Shown in pieces: positions 18,106 through 26,933 of a stretch of DNA of 64,000 nucleotides. Made by a program: the position numbers and the translations under genes. Each line of letters opens with the position of its first letter. Position 1 is the first letter of the stretch. This stretch comes from Paractinoplanes atraurantiacus (GTDB taxonomy: Bacteria; Actinomycetota; Actinomycetes; Mycobacteriales; Micromonosporaceae), in NCBI RefSeq assembly GCF_900215205.1, contig NZ_OBDY01000003.1:323287-387286 (forward strand), given 5' to 3'. The notes beneath the pieces are model-generated. The model ran no database searches. It was given only the letters and a program-made list of their open reading frames with translations, and was not told where the DNA came from.

Positions 18106-20229
18106 ATGACCACAGCAGGGTGGTTCGCTCTCGGCATCACCGTGTTCGGCTCCCTCTGCTATGCGACCGCGTCCATCCTCCAGGCCGTCGGCGCCCGCCG
18201 CAGCGTCGGCACGGTCCGCACCATGGCCCACCCGCTCTACATGCTGGGCCTGCTCTTCGACATCCTGGCCTGGATCGGCGCGATGATCGCCCTGCGCGAG
18301 CTGGCCGTCTACGTCGTCGAGTCGATCCTGGCCGGCTCGCTCGCCATCACCGTCCTCGTCGCCCGCTTCGCCCTCGGCTGCCGCCTGCGCCGGCGCGACG
18401 CGGCGGCGGTCGTCGTCACGATCGCGTCGCTGAGCTTCCTGGCCCTGTCGGCCGGCCCGCAGGACGACGTGCACACCAGCGACGAGCTGCGCTTCGCCCT
18501 CTGCGCCGCCGCGATGGTGATGGTGCTGGTCGGCTGGGGCGCGGCCAAGGTGCAGGCCCCCGGCGGCCTGATCGCCGCGTTCGCCGGCCTGTCGCTCGGC
18601 GGCGCCGCCCTGATCGGCCGCTCGCTGCCCGTCCCCGAGGGCCTGAGCACCGGCCAGACCGCCCTGGCCATCGTCACCGAACCACTCACGCTGGCTCTGC
18701 TGACGTTCGCGGCCACCGGCATGATGCTCTACGCGCACGCCCTCCAGCACGGCGACGTAGGCCCGGTCACCGCCATCCACTGGACGGCCGAGGTCTGCGC
18801 CCCCTCAGTGGTGGCGATGGCCTTCCTGGGCGACACCGTCCGCGACGGCTGGCTGCTCCCAGCAGTCATAGCCGGCGTGGCCACAGTGAGCGCGGCCGTG
18901 GTCCTGGCCACCGCCCCAGCCACCCACGTCACGGCCAAGCCGGAGGAGACCATGCAGCCGGCCCTGCCCCAGTCGGTCCGCGCGGCCCTTCCGGCCCCCG
19001 AGATCCCGGCCTGGGTACGCCCCCTCGGCGAAAAGGTCATCTGGTGGGGCGCCCCACCGATCTGGCGCCCACCCCACCGCGCCCACCCCGCCGAGCCGGC
19101 CTACCGAACCACCGCGTCCCCTTCCGCCGCCGCCTACCCGCAGCCCGCCTACCCGAGGCTGGCTTACTCCCAGCTCGACCCGCCACAGCCGGACTACTCG
19201 CAGCCTGCGCACTCGCAGCCCGCATACCCGCGGCCCGCATATCCGCAGCTGGCCTATTCGCAGCTCGACCCGGCACCGCCCGGCTACTTGCCGCCCACTC
19301 ACCTGCAGCTGGGCCCGGCGCAGTCCGGTTACCCGCAGCCCGGCCATCCGGAGCTGGGCCCGGCGCAGTTCGGTTACCTGGAGGCCGGTTATTCGCAGTC
19401 CGGTTACCCGCAGCCCGGCTCTCCGGAATTCGGCTCTCCGGAGTTCGACCCGGCACAGTCCGGTTACCCGCAGCCCGGCTCTCCGGAATTCGGCTCTCCG
19501 GAGTTTGGCCCGGCACAGTCCAGGTATCCGCAGTCCAACTACTCGGAGCCCGGCTACCAGCAGCTCGGCCCGGCGTACTCCGGCCATGCGGAGCCCGGCT
19601 ACGCGCAGCCCGGTCATCCCCAGCCCGGCTATCCCCAGCCCGGCTATCCGCAACACGGCTATCCGCAGCCCGGTTATCCCCAGCTTCCCGCGCGGCCCGC
19701 GCCCACCGCTCGCGCCCAGGCGATGGTGCCGCCGTACCAGGCGCAGCCCGGTATGCCGCCGTACCAGGCCGAGCCCGCTCTGCCGCCGGTTCAGGACCAG
19801 CCCGCCGCGCCGTCGATTCGGGGTGAGGCGATGGTGCCGCCATATCACGCGGAGTCCGCCCCGGCGGTTCGCGGTGAGGCGATGGTGCCGCCGTATCACG
19901 CGCAGCCCGCCCCGGCGGTTCGCGGTGAGGCGATGGTGCCGCCGTACCAATCGCGGCCCACCATGCCGCCCTACCACGCCGGGCCTGTCTCGCCGTCTCG
20001 CCAAGCGCCGCCCGCCGCGCCGTCTCGCCAAGCGCCGCCCGCCGCGGCGTCTCGCCAAGCGCCGCCTGCCTCGGCGTCTCACCAAGCGGGGCCCGCCTCG
20101 GCCTCTCACGCAGCGCGGCCTGCCTCGCCGCCCCACCCAGCGCGGGCGGTTCAAGCCTCCGACCCGGCCTCGGCGCCGGCCGGCGATCCGCGCTGGTGGA
20201 GCGATCCCGCCACCGATGGGGAATGGTGA
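18106..20229 (+). CDS. DMT/EamA-like membrane protein with long Pro/Tyr/Gln-rich repeat tail
   Basis: This 707-residue protein starts at ATG 18106 behind a GGGGGTGG stretch. Residues 1-290 hold nine to ten membrane helices like a drug/metabolite transporter half-pair (GWFALGITVFGSLCYATASILQAVGARR, ALQHGDVGPVTAIHWTAEVCAPSVVAMAFLG). About 400 residues of low-complexity tail follow. One part is YPQPGYPQ-type repeats. The next is three 17-residue units beginning RGEAMVPPYHA. The last is eight-residue SRQAPPAA units. A tail of this length is unusual for this fold and is likely disordered or wall-associated; its side of the membrane is uncertain. Repeat number probably varies between strains. Confidence 0.85.
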   Translation: MTTAGWFALGITVFGSLCYATASILQAVGARRSVGTVRTMAHPLYMLGLLFDILAWIGAMIALRELAVYVVESILAGSLAITVLVARFALGCRLRRRDAAAVVVTIASLSFLALSAGPQDDVHTSDELRFALCAAAMVMVLVGWGAAKVQAPGGLIAAFAGLSLGGAALIGRSLPVPEGLSTGQTALAIVTEPLTLALLTFAATGMMLYAHALQHGDVGPVTAIHWTAEVCAPSVVAMAFLGDTVRDGWLLPAVIAGVATVSAAVVLATAPATHVTAKPEETMQPALPQSVRAALPAPEIPAWVRPLGEKVIWWGAPPIWRPPHRAHPAEPAYRTTASPSAAAYPQPAYPRLAYSQLDPPQPDYSQPAHSQPAYPRPAYPQLAYSQLDPAPPGYLPPTHLQLGPAQSGYPQPGHPELGPAQFGYLEAGYSQSGYPQPGSPEFGSPEFDPAQSGYPQPGSPEFGSPEFGPAQSRYPQSNYSEPGYQQLGPAYSGHAEPGYAQPGHPQPGYPQPGYPQHGYPQPGYPQLPARPAPTARAQAMVPPYQAQPGMPPYQAEPALPPVQDQPAAPSIRGEAMVPPYHAESAPAVRGEAMVPPYHAQPAPAVRGEAMVPPYQSRPTMPPYHAGPVSPSRQAPPAAPSRQAPPAAASRQAPPASASHQAGPASASHAARPASPPHPARAVQASDPASAPAGDPRWWSDPATDGEW
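19396..19505 (+). repeat. 60-bp direct repeat inside the Pro/Tyr/Gln tail
   Basis: Positions 19396-19445 recur without change at 19456-19505, an offset of exactly 60 bp (20 codons), within a longer field of imperfect 8-10-residue repeats (about 19135-19690). The period is a multiple of three, so copy number can change without breaking the frame. Confidence 0.8.
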
Positions 20230-20230
20230 G

Positions 20231-20869
20231 CTAGAGGAGGCGTACGGCCTCGGGAATCGGGGTTGCCCCGTTGTTGAAGTTGATCGTGCGGCCGTAGGTG
20301 GACGGCTCGCCCAGGACCTCGGCCACCACCGCCGCCACGTCGGCCCTCGACACCGAACCTGATGTCGCGCCCTGCTCGGCCGTCTCTATGCGGCCCGTGC
20401 CGGCGGCGTCGGTCAGCGCGCTCGGACCCAGGATCGTCCAGTTCAGCTTCGACTCGCGCAGGTGGGCGTCGGCCGCCGCCTTCGCCTGCGCGTACGGGTA
20501 GAAGCCGTTCTCCGGGGACACGCCGTGCTCGGGGCCCGCGCCGAAGTACGACACCATCACGTAGCGGTCGACGCCGGCCCGCTGCGCCGCGTCCATCGAC
20601 CGGATTGCCGCGTCGCGGTCCACCGCGTACGTCCGCGACGGGTCTCCGCCGCCGGCCCCGGCCGACCAGACGATCGCGTCGTGGCCCGCGAACAGCGCCG
20701 CCATCTCCTCGACGCTTGCCCGCTCCACGTCGAACACCGCCGGTTCCGCTCCGGTCGCGGCCACCTCCGCCGTGTGATCCGCGTTGCGGAAGACCGCCGT
20801 CGCCTCGTCCAGCAGCGGCAGCAGCAGCCGCGCCACCTTCCCGTGCCCACCCACCACAAGAACGCGCAT
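20231..20869 (-). CDS. NAD(P)-binding SDR-like protein (atypical, NAD(P)H-azoreductase/NmrA-type)
   Basis: This 212-residue protein starts at ATG 20869. The Rossmann signature MRVLVVGGHGKVARLLLPLL has a glycine-rich loop (GGHGKVA) at the N-terminus. HDAIVWSAGAGGGDPSRTYAVDRDAAIRSMDAAQRAG and RYVMVSYFGAG match the atypical SDR5-like family. YPYAQAKAAADAHLRESKLNWTILGPSALTD carries the family Tyr/Lys positions. The substrate is not evident. It ends 1 bp after the stop of the repeat-tail protein gene on the other strand. Confidence 0.9.
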   Translation of the reverse strand: MRVLVVGGHGKVARLLLPLLDEATAVFRNADHTAEVAATGAEPAVFDVERASVEEMAALFAGHDAIVWSAGAGGGDPSRTYAVDRDAAIRSMDAAQRAGVDRYVMVSYFGAGPEHGVSPENGFYPYAQAKAAADAHLRESKLNWTILGPSALTDAAGTGRIETAEQGATSGSVSRADVAAVVAEVLGEPSTYGRTINFNNGATPIPEAVRLL

Positions 20870-20965
20870 TCCTGACACGGTACCCGCGGTGGGGCCTCGG
20901 CGACGTCGTCGAACGATCCAGGGGGAGCGCGCCACCCTGGAGCGTGTCGGCGCCGCCGAGGCGGC

Positions 20966-21268
20966 TCAGCTCGCCGCGCGGTGCAGGTCGTCGCGCGGCA
21001 CCCGCAGGTTGACCACGGCCGGCTCGCCTTCGACGCTGCCGGCGATCTGGTCTCCGCCGGCGTACACGTCGTTGGACAGCAGGCCCGTGCCGTCGATGCG
21101 CAGATAACCCGTGGTCACCAGGTGCTCGGCGACCCCCGCGACCGTGTCCGGGCGTACGTCGGTGCCCGGCATCTGGACGGCGGTCACGGAGCCGACCTCG
21201 TCGCCGGTGGAGTCGACCACGGTCATGCCTACGTTCACCGTTGCGATGGGAAGACTGTTCGGCTGCAT
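20966..21268 (-). CDS. PRC-barrel-like small protein
   Basis: This 100-residue protein starts at ATG 21268 (MQPNSLPIATVNVGMTVVDSTGDEVGSVTAVQMPGTDV). The short beta strands with a VVDSTGDEVGSV turn resemble PRC-barrel / DUF2171-type domains. The second half (TTGYLRIDGTGLLSNDVYAGGDQIAGSVEGEPAVVNLRVPRDDLHR) repeats the barrel pattern. Such proteins are usually small cytosolic stress- or surface-related factors of unknown activity. A longer reading upstream lacks coding character. It is divergent from the Ppx/GppA gene. Confidence 0.75.
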   Translation of the reverse strand: MQPNSLPIATVNVGMTVVDSTGDEVGSVTAVQMPGTDVRPDTVAGVAEHLVTTGYLRIDGTGLLSNDVYAGGDQIAGSVEGEPAVVNLRVPRDDLHRAAS

Positions 21269-21386
21269 GGTTCCGGAATTCCCCGACGGACCGGCGCAAA
21301 ACACAACCTGCCGACGGGCCGGTTTAGGGCCGGTCACCGCGTGGTACCCGCCCTGCCCCGGGCTCACCCCGACGGGAAGGCAGGAG

Positions 21387-22334
21387 ATGCGTGCGGCAGT
21401 GCTCGATGTGGGATCGAATTCGGTCAACCTGCTCATCGGCGTACCCGGTACGACATCTCGCTCGTGGAAGGCACACACCTCTCTCGCCGCCGGGCTCCGG
21501 CCGGACGGTGGCCTCGGGCCGGAGGGCCGGCGGCGGCTGATCACCGCGGTGGGCGAGGCCGTCGCCGAGGCCGGGCGGGAGGGGGTCCAGGAGTTCCTGG
21601 CGTACGCCACCGCGGTGATCAGGGACGCGCCGGACCGCGACGAGGTGCTCGACCAGGTGGCCGCGGCCACCGGGGTCCGGCTGGGCACGCTGACCGGCGT
21701 CGAGGACGCCGAGACGACCTATCTGGCCGCCCGCCGCTGGGAGAGCTGGTGCGGCGGCCCGCTGCTGCTGGCCGACATCGGCGGCGGCTCGCTCGAGCTG
21801 GCCTTCGGCCGTGAGGTGCGCCCGGACTGGGCGGTCTCGCTCGATCTGGGGGCCCGCGTCCTGACCCGGCGTTTCCTGCGCGGCGGGGCCTCACCGGCCA
21901 CCCGGGCCGCCCGTGACCTGCGCCGGTACGTCCGCACCGAGGTCCATCAGGCGCTCGCCGGCACGTCGTGGGAGTCCCGGTCGACTGCGGTCGCCGCCTC
22001 CAAGACCTTCCAGCAGTTGGCCCGGCTCACCGGTGCTCCGTCGCTGCGCCGCGGACCCTACGTGGCCCGGCGCCTGCACCGGCGTCAGTTGCGCCCGTGG
22101 ACCGATCGGCTGGCCGCCATGCCGGCGAAGCGCCGCGCGAAGCTGCCGGGCGTCTCCAAGCACCGCGCCTGCCAGATCGTGGCCGGTTCGATCGTCGCCG
22201 ACGAGCTCATGCGCGGCCTGGGTCTCACGTCGTTGCGGATCAGCCCGTGGGGGTTGCGGGAGGGCGTCCTGCTGCGCCGCATAGAGGGCGGTTGGCCGGA
22301 TTTCGTCAACGCCCGCTGGGCGCCGTTGCCGTGA
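21387..22334 (+). CDS. Ppx/GppA family exopolyphosphatase-like protein
   Basis: This 315-residue protein starts at ATG 21387 behind GGGAAGGCAGGAG, a good ribosome binding site. ASKHA-fold motifs are present: VLDVGSNSVNLLIG (phosphate 1), EVLDQVAAATGVRLGTLTGVEDAETTYLAAR, LLADIGGGSLELAFG (phosphate 2, DIGGGSxE) and the C-terminal APxLRRGPYVARRLHR / GVSKHRACQIVAGSIVADELM region. Members hydrolyse polyphosphate or (p)ppGpp. The length matches the short single-module actinobacterial forms. The last ten codons form the first of three tandem 30-bp copies at 22305-22394. Confidence 0.92.
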   Translation: MRAAVLDVGSNSVNLLIGVPGTTSRSWKAHTSLAAGLRPDGGLGPEGRRRLITAVGEAVAEAGREGVQEFLAYATAVIRDAPDRDEVLDQVAAATGVRLGTLTGVEDAETTYLAARRWESWCGGPLLLADIGGGSLELAFGREVRPDWAVSLDLGARVLTRRFLRGGASPATRAARDLRRYVRTEVHQALAGTSWESRSTAVAASKTFQQLARLTGAPSLRRGPYVARRLHRRQLRPWTDRLAAMPAKRRAKLPGVSKHRACQIVAGSIVADELMRGLGLTSLRISPWGLREGVLLRRIEGGWPDFVNARWAPLP

Positions 22335-22394
22335 GTCAATGCCGGCTGGGCGCCGTTGCCGTGAGTCAATGCCGGCTGGGCGCCGTTAGCGTGA
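22305..22394. repeat. Triplicated 30-bp unit at the 3' end of the Ppx gene
   Basis: Three head-to-tail 30-bp units lie at 22305-22334, 22335-22364 and 22365-22394. Unit 1 encodes VNARWAPLP plus the TGA stop of the phosphatase; units 2 and 3 encode VNAGWAPLP-stop and VNAGWAPLA-stop in the same frame. Unit 3 also carries the last codons of the converging oxidoreductase gene on the other strand. Confidence 0.9.
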
Positions 22395-23328
22395 CTTTGC
22401 CGGTGGTGCGGCGGGCGAGCAGGTCTTCGACGGCCCGGCGGATGTCGGTCATCGGGTAGGCGGCCTCGACGAGGGGCCGCAGCTTCCCGGCCGCGACCAG
22501 GCCGAGCATCTCGGCCAGCGGCTCGCGATAGGCGCCGGGCACGGCCAGCGCCGGCCGCAGCCAGAATCCGGCGACGGCCAGGTTCCGGTCGGCCAGCGTG
22601 GCCGGGTCGACCGCCGGGCGGCCCTCGCGGGAGGCGTTGCCGAAGGTCACGAGCCGGCCGAAGTTGCCGAGCGCGTCGAGCCCGGCGCTGAACACCGCCC
22701 CGCCGACCGACTCCAGCACGACGTCGACGGGGCGGCCGCCGTTGGCTTCGACGACTCTCCCGGCGTACCCCCAAGCCTCTGAGGAGACCGCGACGTCCGC
22801 GCCCAGCGCGACCACCAGATCGCGTTTGGCCTCGGTCGAGGCCACCCCGATGACGCGGCCCGCGCCGAAGTGACGGGCGAGTTGCACGGCGAGCGAGCCG
22901 ACCCCGCCGGCCGCGGCATTGACCACGACCGTCTCGCCCGGCCGGACGCGGGCGCTGCTCCGCAGCACATGCCACGCGGTCAGCCCTTGCACCAGCAATG
23001 CGAGCGCCTCGGCATCACCGACGCCGTCGGGCACGTCGACCGCGTCCGCCGCCGGCACCACCGCCCGCTCGGCGAAGCCACCACCGTCGAAAGTGGTCGC
23101 CATGACCCTTCGCCCGTCGACCGTACGCCCGATCACCTCGGTGCCCGGCACGAACGGCAGCACGGGCGTGGGCTGGTAGCTCCCGGCGATGCGGCTGGTG
23201 TCGGCGAAGTTCAGCCCGGCCGCGCTGACCTCGACCAGCAGCTGCCCGTCGGCGGGGACCGGCTCGGCGACGTCGGCCAGTTCGAGGACCTCGGGCCCGC
23301 CGAAGCGTGCGCACTGCACCGCGATCAT
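22366..23328 (-). CDS. Zinc-independent NADPH:quinone oxidoreductase (MDR superfamily)
   Basis: This 320-residue protein starts at ATG 23328. It has a GroES-like N-terminus (MIAVQCARFGGPEVLELADVAEPVPADGQLLVEVSAAGLNFADT), then LLVQGLTAWHVLRSSARVRPGETVVVNAAAGGVGSLAVQLARHFGAGRVIGVAS with an AxxGxxG nucleotide-binding motif. There are no catalytic or structural zinc cysteines, as in quinone oxidoreductases. The start overlaps the PPTase stop (ATGA), making it the last gene of the csl operon by sequence layout. Its final codons (TAPSRH) derive from the tandem 30-bp repeat. Confidence 0.92.
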   Translation of the reverse strand: MIAVQCARFGGPEVLELADVAEPVPADGQLLVEVSAAGLNFADTSRIAGSYQPTPVLPFVPGTEVIGRTVDGRRVMATTFDGGGFAERAVVPAADAVDVPDGVGDAEALALLVQGLTAWHVLRSSARVRPGETVVVNAAAGGVGSLAVQLARHFGAGRVIGVASTEAKRDLVVALGADVAVSSEAWGYAGRVVEANGGRPVDVVLESVGGAVFSAGLDALGNFGRLVTFGNASREGRPAVDPATLADRNLAVAGFWLRPALAVPGAYREPLAEMLGLVAAGKLRPLVEAAYPMTDIRRAVEDLLARRTTGKVTLTAPSRH

Positions 23329-23963
23329 GGAACGGACACTACCGTCACCGCGGTCATGACCAGATCGCGCTCGATCGTGAAGCGGCCGCGGAACTCGGGG
23401 AGCGGGGAGTCGACGAGCGGGCGGCCGGTGAACGTCCGTACCGCCGGGTCGATCGAGATCACACACTCGTCGAAGCCGAGCCAGCGGCCGGTCAGCGGGA
23501 ACCACGCTTTGTAGATGGACTCCTTGGCGCTGAACAGCAGCCGGCCCCAGTGGATGCCGCTGCCGAGCGTGGCCAGCATGTCGCGTTCGGCGGGCAGCGT
23601 CACCCCGGGGACCACCTCGGGCGGCAGCGCGGCGTGCGGCTCGGCGTCGATGCCGACCGAGGCGATGTCGCCGGCCCGGGCGACCGCCGCCGCCCGATAT
23701 CCGGCGCAGTGCGTGATGCTGCCGACCACCCCGTCCGGCCACAACGGCTGACGCCGCGCGCCGGTCAGGATGGGCACCGGGGCGAAGCCGAGCCGTCGCA
23801 GCGCCTCGCGGGCGCTGCGACGGCCGGTGATGAATTCGCGCCGCCGCCCCTCGGTGGCCCGCGCGATCAGTTGTTCCTCGCCGGGGAACGGCTGCTCGCC
23901 GGGGACGTCGCCGAACGCCTCGACGATCACCACTTCCGGCGGTACGAGGTCGGTCAGCGTCAC
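23325..23963 (-). CDS. 4'-phosphopantetheinyl transferase (Sfp/EntD type)
   Basis: This 212-residue protein (GTG start 23963) transfers the phosphopantetheine arm of CoA to carrier proteins. Motifs are GVVGSITHCAGYRAAAVAR (P1/P2 region), VGIDAEP (Mg-binding Asp and Glu) and LLFSAKESIYKAW (KESxxK). The length and layout match EntD-like PPTases serving NRPS/PKS or siderophore pathways. The start lies 4 bp after the GH6 stop, and its stop overlaps the oxidoreductase start. It therefore appears co-transcribed with cslA-glxA-cslZ, an unusual context. No carrier protein or synthase gene is in the window. Confidence 0.95.
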   Translation of the reverse strand: MTLTDLVPPEVVIVEAFGDVPGEQPFPGEEQLIARATEGRRREFITGRRSAREALRRLGFAPVPILTGARRQPLWPDGVVGSITHCAGYRAAAVARAGDIASVGIDAEPHAALPPEVVPGVTLPAERDMLATLGSGIHWGRLLFSAKESIYKAWFPLTGRWLGFDECVISIDPAVRTFTGRPLVDSPLPEFRGRFTIERDLVMTAVTVVSVP

Positions 23964-23967
23964 GCCG

Positions 23968-24984
23968 TCATGATGCCAGCGCCAGCGCGTATTCGGGCCA
24001 CCACTGCCCGGCGGGCGGGGCGCCGGCCGAGCAGGCGCCGTCGGATTCGCCCGGCCGCTTCACCCACAGGTACGCGTCGACCAGCGTGTGCCCGGTGCGG
24101 GTCGTCGGCGCCTCGCCCAGCTTGCGGCCGGGCGGATTGCACCAATGGCGGTCGCCCGCGCCCACCTTGGCCGGGCCGTTGCCGTTGCGGCTCGTGTCCA
24201 CGACGAAGTGGGTGCCGCCGAGCTGACGCGACAGCGCCGTGCCGTACCGGACGTTGTCGGCGGTCCGCTCGAAGTTGGCCACGTTGAGCGCGAAGCCGCT
24301 GGCCCGCTGGATGCCGGCCCGGCGCAGGGCGGCGGCCATCTGGGCCGGCTTGCGGATCCACGTCGGGTTGCCCGCGTCCACATAGACCAGCGTGCCCGGG
24401 TTGGCCCGCAGCACCGTCACGGCGTGCAGGAGAAGCCCGAACCGTTCGGTCGCGGCCTTGGCGTTCAGGCAGCCGCGCACGGTCTGCGCGACCGCGTCGG
24501 GCTCCAGCACCACCACCGAGCGGTGCCCGCGGATGGCCGTGGCCAGGGCGCCGACCCACTGGCGATAGGCGACCGCGCTGGCCGCGCCGCCCGCCGAATG
24601 ACCGGAGCAGTCCCGGTTCGGAATGTGGTACAGCGTGAGGACGGGCAGCTTGCCGGCCCGGCCGGCGTCGGTGACGAGCTGCCGGGCCCGTGCCGCATAT
24701 CCGGTCGACTCGTCGGCGAACCAGGTCGCCGTCGGGCGGTCGGCGATACGCCGCATGATCGCGGCGTCTCTCGTACGGCCGGCCGCCTCCCACGCGCGGA
24801 CCTGGTCGGCAGCGGCGCCGTTGGGATCGACGTAGAGGCCCTGGCCCGTGAGACGGCCGTCCCAGGCCTCGGTCGACGGTGCCGGGGCAGGCGACTTCTT
24901 CTCGCTGGCGCTTATGGCGACGGGAGCGGCGATGCCGGCGGCGACCAGCGCGCCCGCGGTCAGCAGGACGTAACGCCGCTTCAC
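23968..24984 (-). CDS. cslZ: Secreted GH6 family endoglucanase (CslZ-like)
   Basis: This 338-residue protein starts at GTG 24984, overlapping the glxA stop (GTGA). The N-terminus VKRRYVLLTAGALVAAGIAAPVAI is a signal sequence. GH6 motifs follow: GLYVDPNGAAADQV, PVLTLYHIPNRDCSGHSAGG, VVVLEPDAVAQ (catalytic Asp), GTLVYVDAGNPTWI, GFALNVANF and FVVDTSRNGNGP. It would cleave beta-1,4-glucan outside the membrane. In streptomycetes a GH6 enzyme next to cslA-glxA is part of the machinery that makes and releases a beta-glucan at hyphal tips; the same order here supports the assignment. Confidence 0.92.
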   Translation of the reverse strand: MKRRYVLLTAGALVAAGIAAPVAISASEKKSPAPAPSTEAWDGRLTGQGLYVDPNGAAADQVRAWEAAGRTRDAAIMRRIADRPTATWFADESTGYAARARQLVTDAGRAGKLPVLTLYHIPNRDCSGHSAGGAASAVAYRQWVGALATAIRGHRSVVVLEPDAVAQTVRGCLNAKAATERFGLLLHAVTVLRANPGTLVYVDAGNPTWIRKPAQMAAALRRAGIQRASGFALNVANFERTADNVRYGTALSRQLGGTHFVVDTSRNGNGPAKVGAGDRHWCNPPGRKLGEAPTTRTGHTLVDAYLWVKRPGESDGACSAGAPPAGQWWPEYALALAS

Positions 24985-26933
24985 CGGACCCTCACCCACC
25001 GGCCCACGGACGGCACACCCCGGTCGTCGACGAGGAACAGCATGTACCAGCCGGACGGCATCACGCCGTCGCGCTTGGGAAAGGTCAGGGTGACCCCGTG
25101 CGGACGGCGGAGCAGCGGGAGCGCCACCGACCGCTGGTCGACGTCGAGCACATGGGTGACCGCGCTGGGCCGGATCAGCCGGGCCGCGACCGCGCGCCCC
25201 GCGTCCGGTGTGGGGAAGTGGATGACCGAGCCGTGCGAGACCTCGGCCGGGCCGCTCGAGATGACCGGGCGGTCGCCCTTCTTGAAGAGGTACGGCGGGC
25301 TGTAGACCTCGATGCGCTTCTCGAACGAGCCGGGGTTGCGCCCGGTCTCGTCGTACAGCGGGTCGCTGCCCAGGGTGATCACCCGGCCGTCGGGCAGCAG
25401 GATCGCCTCGGAGTGGTAGTTGCGGCCGACCGTGGAGTCGGCCGCCTTCTCGAACCGGTTCGCCCTCGGCCGGTAGATCTGCGAGTTGAACAGGTCGCTG
25501 CGCGCGTCGCCCTGGTACGGACCGCCGCGATAGCCGGACGAGCCCCCGGTGGTGAAGACGCCGTCGTCGGGCAGGATCACCGCGTTCAGATAGCGCACCG
25601 GCTTGGGCAGATCCGGTCCGGGGCGATAGGCCGGCTTGGCCGCGTTCAGGTCGATGATGTCGGTGCGCGCGGTGGACACGGGCGACTCGCCGATCGCGCC
25701 CCCGCCGAAGATCATCACCTTCTGCTCCTGCGCCGGCGGCAGCAGTACGGACGAGCTGGTCTCGGTCATCCGCGGATTGCGCAGGCCCGGCGTCGTGGTG
25801 AAGGAATTATTGGTCAAATCCCAGATTCCGGGTGTACGGCCGATCTTGTCGGAGCCGTAGCCCGAGTTGGACCCCGAGTAGAAGAGCCGTCCGTCGTCCA
25901 TGATGTGGAAGGCCGGATACGTGGGGAACTGGCGCTTGAGCCCGGGCGTGGCCTCCCACCGCCGGCGGTCCACCAGGTAGCGCTCGTTGTCGCCGGGCAG
26001 CAGCCGGCCGAACTCGTCGAGCCCGGAGACGGCGAGCACGTTGCCGTCCGGCATCTCGGTCAGTGTGGGATACCAGCGGTGCTTGACCATGTCGCCGACG
26101 CGGACGTAACGCTCGGTGCGGGGGTCGAACTCGTAGGCGGTCTTGTCGCCGCCGTACTCCTGCTTCTCTCTGGTGATCTTGTCGGCCAGGCCGTAGATGT
26201 TGCGCTGGTCGTCGCCGGTCAGCCCGTCCACCTTGTATTGGGCCGGCTTCCGGACGATCGGCCCGTCACCTGCCTTTTCCGCGTCGACCCAGACCTCGAC
26301 CTCGGAGGCGTGGATCATGGTCTGGTCGCCGTGCTTCATGGCTTTCGCTGGTTGAAGCGTGACGTCGGCGCGCGTCCGATATCTCGTGTTATCGCCGCTC
26401 AACAAGATCGTCCCCTTGCGGAACGTCCGCGGCCCGCCGTTGGGCGACTCGTTCTTCAACTTCATGACGCCGGCGGCGTGGGTGATGTCCTTCTCCAGCC
26501 GCTCGTACGACTTGGTGCCGCCGGCCACGAGCACATTGCCGTTACCGAGGAACGTGTGCCCGGCGCAGAACACGTCCGTCGGCGTCGGCACCTCGGTGAA
26601 CTTGTCGGTGGCCGGGTCGAACAGCACGGTCCGGAACGTGCCGGCCTCGAACGCCTCCCGGTTGTTGCCGCTGCCCGCGATGATCAGCACCTTGCCGGTG
26701 TGCAGCAGCGCGGCGTGGATCGCGTTCACCCGGAAACTGTCCGGCACGTGCAGGCGCGACCAGTGGCCGTACTTCTCCTTGTAGGACTGCCGGTTGATGG
26801 TGAACTCGCGGTAGGCCTCGTTCGCGGCGGCCATCATCGGCCGGTTCACCGCGACGACGAACCCCAGCACCACCAGAGTGATCAGGTAACTCAGCAGGCG
26901 CCGGGTGAGAGTCGGTTTCGGTCGGGGATTCAC
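24981..26933 (-). CDS. glxA: GlxA-like copper radical oxidase (galactose/glyoxal oxidase family)
   Basis: This 650-residue protein has an N-terminal membrane anchor (about 12-30), a kelch beta-propeller and a C-terminal DUF1929 immunoglobulin-like domain. Candidate active-site residues by family comparison are Cys123 (VFCAGH) with Tyr288 (RWYPT) for the thioether cofactor, Tyr506-His507 (GRNYHSEA) and His594 (VTHVLD) as copper ligands. The length is close to Streptomyces GlxA (about 645). GlxA oxidises a glycan made by CslA and is needed for normal tip growth and its glycan in streptomycetes. The GTG start directly follows the cslA stop. Confidence 0.95.
   Translation of the reverse strand: MNPRPKPTLTRRLLSYLITLVVLGFVVAVNRPMMAAANEAYREFTINRQSYKEKYGHWSRLHVPDSFRVNAIHAALLHTGKVLIIAGSGNNREAFEAGTFRTVLFDPATDKFTEVPTPTDVFCAGHTFLGNGNVLVAGGTKSYERLEKDITHAAGVMKLKNESPNGGPRTFRKGTILLSGDNTRYRTRADVTLQPAKAMKHGDQTMIHASEVEVWVDAEKAGDGPIVRKPAQYKVDGLTGDDQRNIYGLADKITREKQEYGGDKTAYEFDPRTERYVRVGDMVKHRWYPTLTEMPDGNVLAVSGLDEFGRLLPGDNERYLVDRRRWEATPGLKRQFPTYPAFHIMDDGRLFYSGSNSGYGSDKIGRTPGIWDLTNNSFTTTPGLRNPRMTETSSSVLLPPAQEQKVMIFGGGAIGESPVSTARTDIIDLNAAKPAYRPGPDLPKPVRYLNAVILPDDGVFTTGGSSGYRGGPYQGDARSDLFNSQIYRPRANRFEKAADSTVGRNYHSEAILLPDGRVITLGSDPLYDETGRNPGSFEKRIEVYSPPYLFKKGDRPVISSGPAEVSHGSVIHFPTPDAGRAVAARLIRPSAVTHVLDVDQRSVALPLLRRPHGVTLTFPKRDGVMPSGWYMLFLVDDRGVPSVGRWVRVR

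Noticed and set aside
18805..20154. Minus-strand frame with Arg/Gly/Leu repeats
   Set aside because: It is the antisense of the Pro/Tyr/Gln repeat tail, which is continuous with a membrane domain on the plus strand.
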